Source: Macrothele yani
Lineage: Eukaryota; Arthropoda; Arachnida; Araneae; Macrothelidae
DNA: 64,000 bases
Assembly (NCBI GenBank): GCA_039090855.1
Contig: CM077025.1
Span: forward strand, 98,126,489 to 98,190,488
Direction: 5' to 3'
The position numbers and the translations under genes were made by a program. Of this stretch, positions 22,355-32,705 are shown one piece after another. The notes beneath the pieces are model-generated. The model did no database searches and was not told where the DNA came from. It saw only the letters and a list, made by a program, of their open reading frames with translations. How positions within the stretch are numbered: position 1 is the first letter of the stretch; each line of letters begins with the position of its first letter.

Positions 22355-22714
22355 AAGTAAGTAAGTACATATATAGTTACTTATATTTGAGCATTCATAT
22401 ACTCGCTTACGATACGATTGTATACTTTAAAAAAAGAACGAGTAGGTTCAGGTTCTCATTTTTAAGTAGATTTTTTTAACATTGTGGGCTTCTGAAAAGA
22501 GGGCTTGTTTGTTATTCGATTTTAAAGGCATTTCGTAGCTTGTGGAAAGTCACTCCGAGGGTATAATCGGAAGGAAATCTTGCTACTTGTCGAAAATATC
22601 TCTTGCAATGGGATCACTGATGTTGACCGATAGTTCAGAAGCAGGGAGTTCCCACAGAATACAACAAGAGGATATGCAGTTAGGTTCTTATACAGTATAA
22701 ACTATCGCCGATAA

Positions 22715-24200
22715 ACAAGATGAATCAACTTTGTTTCACCAGCAAAAACATGAACCTACCTCTGTATTTGCGAAATAAACATGAATTAATTTCGATATCA
22801 CCAACGGAAACACGAACCAGCTTCTGTATACCCAGGATAAACGCAAATCAGCCTGTACATCACTAACATAAATATGAATCAACTTCTGCATCACCAGAAG
22901 AAATGTGAATCAGCATCTACACGACTAACATAAATGCAAATCAATTTCAGCATCAACTGCAGAAAAGTAAATCAGGCTCTACGTCACTGACATAAATATG
23001 AATCAATCTCCGTATCACTAGCATAAAACTGAATCAGCATGTACGTCACTAACACAAATGTGAATCAACTTCTGTATCACCAGCAGAAATGTGAATCAGC
23101 ATCTACACGACGAGCATAAATGCGAATCAATTTCACCATTAACAGCAGAAAAGTAAATCAGGCTCCACGTCACTGACATAAATATGAATCAACCTCTGTA
23201 TCACCAGCATAAAACTGAATCAGCATGAACGTCACTAACATAAATATGAATCAACTTCTGTATCACTAGCATCAAACTGAATCAGCATGAACGTCACTAA
23301 CATAAATGTGAATCAACTTCTGTATCACTAGCATCAAACTGAATCAGCATGAACGTCACTAACATAAATGTGAATCAACTTCTGTATCACTAGCATCAAA
23401 CTGAATCAGCATGAACGTCACTAACATAAATGTGAATCAACTTCTGTATCACCAGCAGAAATGTGTACCAGCTTCTACATGACTAGCATGACTATGCATC
23501 AACTTCATCAACAACAGAAGAAACGTGAATCAGTCTCTGCATCACTAGCACAAATATGAATCAACTTCTGTATCACTAGCATAAAACTGAATCAGCATGT
23601 ATGTCACTAATATAAATCTGAATCAGCTTCTGTATCACCAGCAGAAAAGTGAATCAACCTGTACATCAATAATATAAATATGAATCAAGTTCTGCATCAC
23701 CAGAATAAAAGTGAATCACCCTCTACTTCACTAATATAAATAGGAATCAACTTCTCCATCCCCAGCATAAATATGAATCAGCTTTTACATCACTAACATA
23801 AAGACGAATCAACTTCTGGATCACCATCATAAAACTGAATCAACCTGAACATCACTAACATAAGTATGAATCAACTTCTGTATCGCCAGCGTAAACGTGA
23901 ATAAGCCCTTACATCACAACATAAATATGAATCAACTTCTTTCGCAGGTGGCAAAACTTTGCAATTTAACGTAGGCCCAACACTGAATCAACCTTTTCTA
24001 TTCCAAAAAGACGTTGGACCTACGTTAAATTGCAAGGTTGCGCTACCTGGGTTATCACCAGCATAAAGGTGAATCAGCGTCTACATCACGAACATAAATA
24101 TGAAACAACTTCTGGTATCACCAACTTAAAAATTAATTAAGCATGAAAAATAAAAATGAATCACGTTTATATAGCTAATATAAAAGCAAACCAAGCACTG
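22715..24200 (+). repeat. 31-bp minisatellite with 62-bp higher-order unit
   Basis: Repeats of the form TGAATCAACTTCTGTATCAC + CAGCATAAA alternate with TGAATCAGCATGAACGTCAC + TAACATAAATG, giving 31-bp monomers and a 62-bp dimer. The dimer is most regular at about 23160-23450. Edges are diverged, and the array is interrupted by an inverted repeat at 23945-24049. Confidence 0.93.
23945..24049. repeat. 37-bp inverted repeat inserted in the minisatellite
   Basis: Arms 23945-23981 and 24013-24049 pair imperfectly; the block TTGCAATTTAACGTAGG is perfect and about five or six positions differ elsewhere. The spacer contains ACTGAATCAACC, which looks like minisatellite sequence. It resembles a small fold-back element. 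Confidence 0.8.
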
Positions 24201-25227
24201 TATCACAAGATTTCTTCAAAACTAGAGGTACAGAGAGTGAGTGCTTCCTGAAAAACCGTTGAAATTGCACTGTATTCAATAAACAGATAATACGCGTATC
24301 ATCTTTCTATAACGTAGTGCTTTGCAAATAAAATTGTTTTGATACACTTAATGTTTGACTGTTTCTTTTTCAAAATTGCTCTTTCGAAAAAGTTTTTTTC
24401 TTTTCTCTCTTTGAGCAAATGCACTTCTTTATACCCATCCGCATTTACGTTCATGCATACAACAGAAATGTAACATACATGATGGATTATTTATTCAGCT
24501 GGAGCGTTTGATGCCTTTCAGTGAATCCCTGTGTTAAGATTTTGAAATGCACAGGGTTGTATTTAAAATATATGGACGAAATCTTAGATTTGAATCAAAA
24601 ATTCACTTATAATCGTAGCCGAACTGCTATGATTTCTGGAACAACAGTTTCAAATAAATGATTTACTTCCAAGTGAAAGATCATAAGCTGAAAGATTTAA
24701 AGCACTAAATTCGCTGCTTTTTGCATAAATAAAAGCGCACACTTTCTAGTCTGGCAAAGAAAAAAAAAATCCGGCAAAGTTTTGTAAAGAAACATTTCTT
24801 TGAGACGTTGAGGATGTGTGGTAAATATTGAATTCTAAGAATTCGTTCAAACAGTTTAAAGAAGAGCGTAGCCAAAGCGGTTTTCAAAATGCGCAGCTAC
24901 TGAATTTTCTTCACCATGAGGAATCCTGAATTCCGTGATACTCTTTTTTGCTTGCCGCGTGATTTGTAGAACAATTGGGGAAGGAAAGGTCCCGCGTTTG
25001 TTAAATATCTCTGTGCTCAGCTTTTTTAAAGTCATTTCAGCCTTTAAGTTCTAACCCTTCACATTGTCTTTAGAGCCCTCTCTTGCATACTGTGCCTTCA
25101 TCTGCTCCTGTTTCACATAATTTCATCAACTCACCAAAACGAAACGTTACGAACGTGGAGCTACCAGGAAAGATTAATGGGATATCTCAAATAATTAAGG
25201 AATATTGATTTGTTTTCGTTGTTTTTT
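24201..25227. other. Unassigned DNA
   Basis: No recognisable gene or repeat. A short A run near 24760 and AT-rich sequence only. Confidence 0.4.
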
Positions 25228-25345
25228 ATGGGGGGAGGGGTCAACAACCACCGTGGGTAACGCAATGGGTTATAAACAGTAGCCCGTCCCCAATTTCGGG
25301 CCACTGGTTCCTGGGAGGGGAGAAAGCCCGTGACGTAAGACAAAA
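25228..25345 (-). repeat. Diverged SINE body fragment
   Basis: AACCACCGTGGGTAACGCAA and GTAGCCCGTCCCCAATTTCG match the SINE body of the neighbouring array with many substitutions. The tRNA-like head and A tail are missing. It is older than the array at 25543-27250. Confidence 0.8.
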
Positions 25346-25542
25346 GTTCCGTGGATTTTGCGGGAAAAAAGAGCGAGCAGTGCAATTTGTGGACATGAAG
25401 TGGGGTTGAAGTACGAGTATTATAGCGTTGATGATTATTTCAGTTTCAGCTAGCATATCTTTAAAACCATCAGCCGTCCCATATTATTTTAAATAATCAT
25501 TTTTTATACATTTCCATTATGTTCGGTATGTTTGCTTCTGAC

Positions 25543-27252
25543 TTTTTTTTTTTTTTTGAATGAATGAAGGTTTAACGACCACAGTGGGCAACTCAATGGG
25601 CTATAAGCAGTCGCCCGTCTCTAATTTAGGGTCACTGGTTCCAGGAAAGAGAGAGAGCCAGTGCCGTAAGACAAACACAACATCCATGCCTTACCGGGAT
25701 TTTTTTTTTTTTTTTATTAGAGGTTTAACGACCACCGTGAGCAACTCAATGGGCTATAAGCAGTCCCCCGTCCATAGTTTAGGGTCACTGGTTCCAGGGA
25801 AGGGAGAGAGCCAGTGCCGTAAGACAAACACAACATCCATGCCTTACCGGGATTATTTTTTTTTATTGGGGGTTTGACGACCACCGTGAGCAACTCAATG
25901 GGCTATAAGCAGTCGCCCGTCCCTAATTTAGGGTCACTGGTTCCAGGGAATTGAGAGAGCCAGTACCGTAAGACAAACACAACATTCGTACCTTACCGGG
26001 ATTTTTTTTTTTTTTTTGATTGGACCACCGTGAGCAACTCAATGAGCTATAAGCAGTCGCCCGTCCCTAATTTAGGGTCACTGGTTCCAGGGAAGGGAGA
26101 GAGGCAGTGCCGTAAGACAAACACAACATCCATGCCTTACCGGGATTTTTTTTTTGATTGGAGGTTTAACGACCACCGTGAGCTACTCAATGGGCTATAA
26201 GCAGTCGCCCGTCCCTAATTTAGGGTCACTGGCTCCAGGGAAGGGAGAGAGCCAGTGCCGTAAGACAAACACAACATCCGTACCTTACCGGGATTTTTTT
26301 TTTTTTTTTGATTGGACCACCGTGAGCAACTCAATGAGCTATAAGCAGTCGCCCGTCCCTAATTTAGGGTCACTGGTTCCAGGGAAGGGAGAGAGGCAGT
26401 GCCGTAAGACAAACACAACATCCATGCCTTACCGGGATTTTTTTTTTTTTTGATTGGAGGTTTAACGACCACCGTGAGCAACTCAATGGGATATAAGCAG
26501 TCGCCCGTCTCTAATTTAGGGTCACTGGTTGCAGGGAAGGGAGAGAGCCAGTGCCGTAAGACAAACACAACATCCGTACCTTACCGGGATTTTTTTTTTT
26601 TTTGATTGGACCACCGTGAGCAACTCAATGAGCTATAAGCAGTCGCCCGTCCCTAATTTAGGGTCACTGGTTCCAGGGAAGGAGAGAGGCAGTGCCGTAA
26701 GACAAACACAACATCCATGCCTTACCGGGATTTTTTTTTTTTTTGATTGGAGGTTTAACGACCACCGTGAGCTACTCAATGGGCTATAAGCAGTCGCCCG
26801 TCCCTAATTTAGGGTCACTGGTTCCAGGGAAGGGAGAGAGCCAGTGCCGTAAGACAAACACAACATCCGTACCTTACCGGGATTTTTTTTTTTTGATTGG
26901 ACCACCGTGAGCAACTCAATGAGCTATAAGCAGTCGCCCGTCCCTAATTTAGGGTCACTGGTTCCAGGGAAGGGAGAGAGGCAGTGCCGTAAGACAAACA
27001 CAACATCCATGCCTTACCGGGATTTTTTTTTTTTTTTTTTTTGATTGGAGGTTTAACGACCACCGTGAGCAACTCAATGGGATATAAGCAGTCGCCCGTC
27101 TCTAATTTAGGGTCACTGGTTCCAGGGAAGGGAGAGAGCCAGTGCCGTAAGACAAACACAACATCCATGCCTTACCGGGATTCGAACCCGGACCCCGTTC
27201 GGACAAATGATCAGAGGCCATCGCTTAGACCACTGCGCCACCGGGACGGCTT
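25543..27252 (-). repeat. Tandem SINE array: 11 units, ten headless, with a ~292-bp alternating dimer
   Basis: Eleven SINE-derived units follow one another in the same orientation, each beginning (plus strand) with a T run, the copied A tail. T runs start near 25543, 25700, 25855, 26002, 26146, 26294, 26438, 26590, 26731, 26883 and 27023. Only the last unit keeps a tRNA-like head (about 27181-27252; B box GGGTTCGAATCCC on the minus strand). From 25855 two unit types alternate. Type A has GAGGTTTAACGACCACCG, GAGAGCCAG and usually CATCCGTACC. Type B has GATTGGACCACCGTGAGC, AATGAGC, GAGAGGCAG and CATCCATGCC. The A+B dimer recurs four times at 291-293 bp. Frames crossing the units are artefacts. 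Confidence 0.92.
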
Positions 27253-27330
27253 CCGGGATTCGAACCCGGACCCATCTTAGACATATAAACAGAAGCCATA
27301 GCTTAGACCACTGCTCCACCGGAGGGGCAC
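27253..27330 (-). repeat. Extra tRNA-like SINE head
   Basis: Directly upstream (minus strand) of the array's head is a second, slightly different tRNA-like head with B box GGGTTCGAATCCCGG and an A-box-like GGAGCAGTGGTCTAAGC. It has no body of its own. Confidence 0.75.
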
Positions 27331-28394
27331 TCCAGATTTTGCATCCATGATTATTATTTTTAAATAACATACCAAATCATTATACAGCATGTAAATTTAT
27401 ATGATTTTAGTTTTAGCAGTAAAAAATATGCTAAATTTCTTTTTTCACTGTCTCTAGAAGTATGGCTAAGGAGATGTTATAATGCAACGTAAGTTGCATC
27501 GAAATTATACCTCAGTGCCTTTAAACATCGATCCTAATTCCCCATCTGCTTTACATATAAAATTAATATCATGCGTGTATCAATATTTTTTTTTATTTTT
27601 CTGCTGTACATGAACTTGGTGTTACGTCCAGAGTCGTTTTTTAAAGAGTGATGCAATGATACTAACATTTTTAGTGGGTCGTCCGAGCATTTTCCAGCAC
27701 AGAACATCTGAAAGTGTTCTCTGATCCACCCACTTCTCTTCGACATTCCGCTTGAATGTAAGCAAGAGCTCTGAGAATGCCGTCGATCGCTATTGTTGTC
27801 TCCCTTCTGAGTGCAGTTGATCCATCAGATAGGGAAAAAGCTTCTGAGTGCAGTTGACTCATCAGATAAGGAAAAGATATCAGGATGAATGCAACTGACC
27901 CCTGCTCAAAAAATGCACTGTAGGTGACCTATGTTGCCTAGGCCACACGTAGGTCCCTTTCGCCATTACCTCCACCGAATTTTTTTAATGCTGGTTACTA
28001 CCAACCAAGCAAATGGACCGCAAAAGTTAGGAAACATTCTTTTCTGGACATTTCAAAATAACTTAGCCACTCTTTTTTATTGTGACTGTCGATTCAGTCG
28101 TTGTACAGTCATATTTTCCCCGCCAGGGAATTTTTTTACTCGCGCTTAGCTGTGGTGGGACCCAGTTCTCGACTGACATCTCGCCGCTTCCAGAGCGTAC
28201 TTGCTCCTGACTCGCTAATCCAGTTTCTCCCGTTCTTGAGGGAGCCGTCGTCCCTTTAAGTAGCAGGACCCACAGAGCAAGATATTTCGCAGAATGCTGA
28301 CGTCGGTTTAAACCCTTCGCGATACAAAGTTTGCATTAAAAATAAAAAAATAAAAATGCTGGTTACAATAAATTCCCTAAACACACCATTTGTA
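27331..28394. other. Unassigned DNA with a short tandem duplication
   Basis: CTTCTGAGTGCAGTTGA...CATCAGATA...GGAAAA is present twice in tandem at about 27800-27875. No gene recognised. Confidence 0.45.
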
Positions 28395-28530
28395 CCTTAC
28401 CTGAGATTCTAACCGGAACGCACCTCGGACAAATGGCTACAGACCCAGAAGAAGATCATGTGAGAGATATGGGAATAAAATTTGAAAGCATACAGGTGTA
28501 ACATGTAGGAGAATGGCTCAAGAAATACAT
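28395..28530 (+). repeat. Relic pair: degraded SINE head then RTE 3' fragment
   Basis: CCTTACCTGAGATTCTAACC and CTCGGACAAATGG (28395-28435) resemble the SINE head region. They are followed by AGACCCAGAAGAAGATCATG and GAAAGCATACAGGTGTAACA (28436-28525), which match the codons for RPRRRP...RKYAGVTWRR of the RTE protein on the plus strand. Confidence 0.65.
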
Positions 28531-28984
28531 ATATTTGTCGGTTCATCACTAAGATCTTGCCTTGCATTCTTCCGTTATTCATTTATTTTTATATAGCCCC
28601 CCCCCCCCCCCCGTCAGATCAGTTATTGGTATGAACGCTACCTCAAGAACACACATAAACACCTCGTGAATGGAAATGGAAAGGCTGGTTCACGCTTTTG
28701 TGCCCGTATCTCTCCCTGCAGCTACTGAAGAAATTTACAGAGGAAGACTTCTGAGTTCACAAGCAGCAGTCTTTGCGCAAGATAACCTGTAGGACGCTGT
28801 GAGGAAAAGGGGGAAGCAAGGAATTTTTTTCTTCATCGAAGTTTCATGGACTCGAAATATCTTTTGATGCAGAAATCTCTTGGTGACGCCTGCGTTCCAA
28901 AACTGGGGGTGGAGAGTTAATCTATGGCGAAATACCTCATGATGGGGGGCTAACTCTGTTCTAATGGCTGATCAAAATTTCATC

Positions 28985-29065
28985 GAAACTTTATGCTCGT
29001 ATCTTTAGTGGTAATTTCATCGAAACTTTATGCTCGTATCTTTAGTGGTAATTTCATCGAAATTT
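28985..29065. repeat. 37-bp tandem repeat, two and a half copies
   Basis: TTTCATCGAAACTTTATGCT followed by CGTATCTTTAGTGGTAA is present twice in direct tandem, with a partial third copy. A homopolymer C run is at about 28598-28614 upstream. Confidence 0.9.
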
Positions 29066-29308
29066 GAGCTAGTGGACATATGCGACTAAGACGCACATAA
29101 ATCCGGGAAATGGACAGTAAAACAGCCCAAATGCACAAGATGATCGACCCCTCTACCGCATGGCCGTGGCCGATCGCACAGCGACATCTACGGTGTTAGA
29201 GCAGCAGTGGACCAGTGTTACAGGTCAGGTTTTGTCCTCCAGCACTATTCGATGTGGTCTGCTTAACAGAGAACTGGCCGCTAGCAGCCCATTGCTGCGT
29301 AATCCTCT

Positions 29309-29535
29309 TTTTTTTTTTTTTTTTTTTTTTGGAGGTTTAACGACCACCGTGAGCAACTCAATGGGCTATAAGCAGTCGCCCGTCCCTAATTTAGGGTCAC
29401 TGGTTCCAGGGAAGGGAGAGAGCCAGTGCCGTAAGACAAACACAACATCCATGCCTGACCGGGATTCGAACCCGGACCCCTTACAGACGAATGATCAGAG
29501 GCCAACGCCTTAGACCACTGCGCCACCGGGGCGGC
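29309..29535 (-). repeat. Full-length SINE with a 12-bp target duplication
   Basis: The SINE, complete from tRNA-like head (B box GGGTTCGAATCCCGG) to A tail, is inserted in the old Tc1. GCGTAATCCTCT at 29297-29308 is repeated at 29536-29547. The duplication proves a LINE-type retroposition and fixes the SINE's ends. Confidence 0.95.
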
Positions 29536-30105
29536 GCGTAATCCTCTGATCCTCAACCACAGATGAGTCAGGTTGCAATAGGGTCTCGAACACAGACCAT
29601 GACGCATTGTTCGGCAACAGGTCGTGTTTTCTGACGAGTCACGATTCAAATTGATGTACCATGATGGTTGTATACGTGTTCGAAGACAGCGTGGTGAAGA
29701 GCACCTTGCAGCGTCCTACCGTAAAAATACCAGGTATCATGATTTTGGACGCCATTGGTTTCAATTCCAGATCTCACCTGATACGAATTGAGGAAACCCT
29801 CAACAGCCAGCGGTACAGGTCTCGTTCATTTCGTCGACACTGACTTTGTCGACATATGTAAACAGTCGATTCCTCAAAATCTTCGTAAAATCTACAGTTT
29901 TCAATTTAGAACCAACAAATTTGTTATACTATCTCACGGTACTCTAACTTAAACCGGGCACGGTTCTTGGAAGGGGCCGGGGGCCGGGGTAAAAGGAGTC
30001 CCATACAAAATTTTCTCAAAAATTTCCATCTTTTACTTAAGAACTGCAACACAATTCAGCACTTTAATACCCTATCTGCGAGCTAAGTTAGAATGCCATG
30101 AGATA

Positions 30106-31682
30106 CACTAGTCTGCAAAAATTAAGGACGAAGAGGAGAAATTAGCATAGCAGGGGAACGAGCAGGTAGAACAGACCGAAAGACCACTCAGGATATAGAC
30201 TAACCCGGTACGGTAGGACATGCGCATATATGCAGCATGACGTAGGGGGGGGGGGGTCGGAAGGGTATAAAGCACACGGGTGGTGTACACTCAGCAATTC
30301 GGTGAAAACTATTGCACGGTGTACATCGGTTTGAACGACGTCGAGTTCCTGCCACGTTGTGATATGGCCAACAAGCAATCCAGTAGACGACATCTGAATT
30401 ACTTTACCCGAGGTCGAGTCATTGGGAAGTTGGAAGAAGATCGAAGTGTGACTAGTGTGGCCGAGGAGTTCGGGATAGCTCACAGCATCGTTTCACGAGT
30501 TTGGAGAGCATTTCAAACGACAGGAACAGCTGTCCGAGAGTTTAGCAGTGATCGTCCACGAGCAACCACGGCGGCGGACGACCGGTATATTGTCCTACCG
30601 GCGAGAAGAGACAGATGGCAGACAGCTGGAGAAATCGCAAGGCACATGCAAGAGGCAACTGGATGTCCGTTATCGCATTTTACTTAGGCCAGGAGGCAGC
30701 ACAAAGGTGGTCTATTTGCACGACGACCAGTACGGTGTGTGCCATTAACGCCTGCTCATCGGAGACGGCGGTTTCTGTAGTGCCAGAAACACAAGAACTG
30801 GACACATCAGCAATGGGGTCGAGTTCTCTTTACAGATGAGAGCCGGTTTAGTCTGACGAGCGACTCTGGGCGTATGCACACCTAGAGAGATCAGGGAACA
30901 CGCAATCACACCTCCAACATCATCGAAAGGGACCGGTTTGGAGGTGGCGGAGTTCTCGTTTAGGGCGGTATCATGCTTAGTAGCCGCACTGACCTCCACA
31001 TCTTCCAAGGAAGTTCAGTCACTGGTGTCTGCTATTGTACCGAGATTCTCCTGCCTCACGTGCGTCTGTTTAGAGGTGCTGTGGGTCCTGAGTTCCTCTT
31101 CATGGGCAAGAACGCTACACTCATCGTACAGTGGCTGTCGCAGAGATGTTGGAGAGTGAAGATATTCAACGCATGGATTGGCCCGCAAGGTCCCCGGACA
31201 TAAATCCAATCGAACACGTGTGGGACCTTCTCGGGAGACGCTTGGCAGCACGTCACCAGCCGCCAGCAACAATTCCGCAGCTGCGATTGGCGCAACAAGA
31301 GGAATGGGCCGCGATTGGCGCGACAAGAGGAATGGGCCGCGATGACTCAACAGCTCCTTGACAACCTCGACCTCAGCATGGACAGACGTTGTAAATCCTG
31401 CAACGTAGTCAGGGGTGATCATATCCCCTACTAAAGACTGGATTTTTCTTGGCAGCTGCCTATCACATGGACGTTTCTGTTTTCTGTCCAGTTGTGCTCA
31501 AAGCTACCTTTTCAATAAAGTGCCTTTGTATCCTTTGGATTCCTTGTTTGGACGCTTTTGCTCACTTGTCCGATATTCTTACATTTTGGGGATCTTATGG
31601 TATGATTTGAGTCGATGTGGAGCACTTCTGCACGACGTTACATTCGAAAAACCGTCTCGTCCTTAATTTTTGCACGCCAGTG
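30106..31682 (+). mobile_element. Tc1-like transposon A, complete but dead
   Basis: The ends are CACTAGTCTGCAAAAATTAA at the left and, reverse complemented, CACTGGCGTGCAAAAATTAA at the right. The inverted repeats continue into AGGACGA. TA dinucleotides sit on both sides (30104-30105 and 31683-31684), as expected for Tc1 insertion. Length is 1577 bp. It is the same family as transposon B at 32706-34257. Confidence 0.92.
30364..31434 (+). pseudogene. Tc1 transposase of element A, multiple nonsense codons
   Basis: The gene aligns codon by codon with the intact transposase at 32954-33997. It starts with MANKQSSRRHLNYFTRG and ends with HIPY and TAA. Stops include TAG in place of Val just after SHFT (about 30685), and TAG at three positions that are Trp or nearby in the intact copy (RRRRFL*CQKH, GRMHT*RDQ, GVLV*GG). 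A 1-bp deletion lies near 31110 (NATLIV). A tandem duplication of about 27 bp near 31290-31345 adds residues after EEWAAIG. The first catalytic Asp (FTDESRF) remains, but MDDN has become MGKN, so the second is lost. The Glu (PIEHVWDL) remains. Confidence 0.92.
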
Positions 31683-31683
31683 T

Positions 31684-32365
31684 AGTATACCAAATGTTGT
31701 GGTTCTAAATTGAAAACTGTAGATTTTGCGAAAATTTTGTATGGGGGCCCTTGACCTCGGGCCCCGACCCCTTCCTTCTATGGCCTAAGTTGGTGTAAGG
31801 GTGCAATGAGGTAGTATACCAAATTTGGAGGTTCTAAATTGAAAACTCTTGATTTTACGAAAATGTTGTATAGGGCCCCCTTGACTCCGGGCCCCGACCT
31901 CTTCCAAAAACCATGTAGGGTCTAAGTTAGAGTACAATGAGATAATATAAAAAAAATTTGGTGGTTCTAAATTGAAAACTGTAGATTTTACGGAAATGTT
32001 GTATGGGGGCCCTTGACCCCTTGACCCCGGGCCCCGACCCCTTCCAAAAACCGTGTACGGTCTAAGTTAAAATTACATGAGATAGTATACCAAATTTGGT
32101 GGTTCTAAATTGAAAACTATAAGTTTTACGAAAATGTTGTATGAGGCCCCTTTGATATCCCGGTCCTCGACCCCTTCCAAAAACCGTGTACGGTATATAT
32201 AAGTTAGAGTACCATAAAAAATTTGGTGGTTCTAAATTGAAAACTATAGATTTTACGAAAATTTTGTATCGGGCCCCTTTCACGCCGGGCCCGACCTCTC
32301 CCAAAAACCGTCTACGATCTGAGTTACAGTACCATGAGATAGTATACCACATTTGGTGGTCCTGA
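31684..32365. repeat. ~120-bp tandem repeats inside the inverted-repeat element
   Basis: Five or so diverged units share TAGTATACCAAATTTGGTGG, TTCTAAATTGAAAACT, TTTTACGAAAATGTTGTATG, GGGCCCCGACCCCTTCC and AAAAACCGTGTACGGTCTAA. One inverted unit lies on the other side of transposon A (about 29880-30100). Confidence 0.88.
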
Positions 32366-32404
32366 ACTTTTTCGTTTTTTTAGGAATCGACTGTTTACAT
32401 ATAC

Positions 32405-32508
32405 TGTATAGTGTCGACGAAGTGAGTGTCGACGAAATGTACCTGTCGACGAAATGTAACTGTCGACGAAATGTACCTGTCGACGAAATGTAACTGTCGA
32501 CGAAAAGA
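32405..32508. repeat. Short tandem repeats TGTCGACGAAATGTAMC
   Basis: Six copies of a 16-17 bp unit built around the palindrome GTCGAC lie at the right end of the inverted-repeat element. Two copies occur at its left end (29832-29860). Their position suggests subterminal transposase-binding sites, by analogy with other DNA transposons. Confidence 0.9.
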
Positions 32509-32705
32509 ACCAGAGATGTTTTAGAGACATAGGCGATATCCTGCCTTCAGAGCTGTCCTGGTGCTATCTTCCAGTAATACAATGCTCGGCCACATGTGAC
32601 CCGGAATGTCCAAGACTTCTTCCATGCACGGCAGATACCGCTTTTTCTTCATCGCTTGCACGTTCTCCGGATATGTCCCCGATCGGAAATGTTCTGGGCA
32701 TAATA

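Larger units (their letters stand above)
21279..22372 (-). mobile_element. RTE insertion with fold-back (inverted) 5' end and 15-bp target duplication
   Basis: TAAGTAAGTACATAT occurs at 21279-21293 and again at 22358-22372, directly bounding the insertion. Inside, 21294-22139 is an RTE 3' portion on the minus strand, with its ATG-repeat tail at the left (lowest coordinates). At 22140 the sequence turns round: 22140-22354 is a plus-strand copy of part of the same RTE region. Both arms reach the same place in the element (around the codons for SWENKGIK), leaving about 22 unmatched bases at the turn. The architecture resembles twin priming or a snap-back cDNA. Confidence 0.9.
29818..32508. mobile_element. 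Inverted-repeat element with GTCGAC subterminal repeats
   Basis: The left end reads GGTCTCGTTCATTTCGTCGA, and the reverse complement of the right end reads GGTTCTTTTCGTCGACAG. Further in, both sides have TATGTAAACAGTCGATTCCT in inverted orientation. Next to each end are TCGTCGACA-type repeats: two copies at the left, about six at the right. Between the ends are diverged ~120-bp tandem units in opposite orientations on the two sides of a Tc1 (30106-31682). No transposase of its own is seen, so this looks like a non-autonomous DNA transposon inserted in the old Tc1. The target duplication is unclear and the superfamily unknown. Confidence 0.7.

Noticed and set aside
22715..24200. Possible CRISPR array (regular repeats near 31 bp)
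   Set aside because: Repeats are contiguous and there are no unique spacers; the context is eukaryotic transposons, and it is a minisatellite.
27181..27330. Possible true tRNA genes (A and B boxes, head-like folds)
   Set aside because: They are joined to SINE bodies and A tails, and lack a clean cloverleaf and terminator by eye; better explained as SINE heads.
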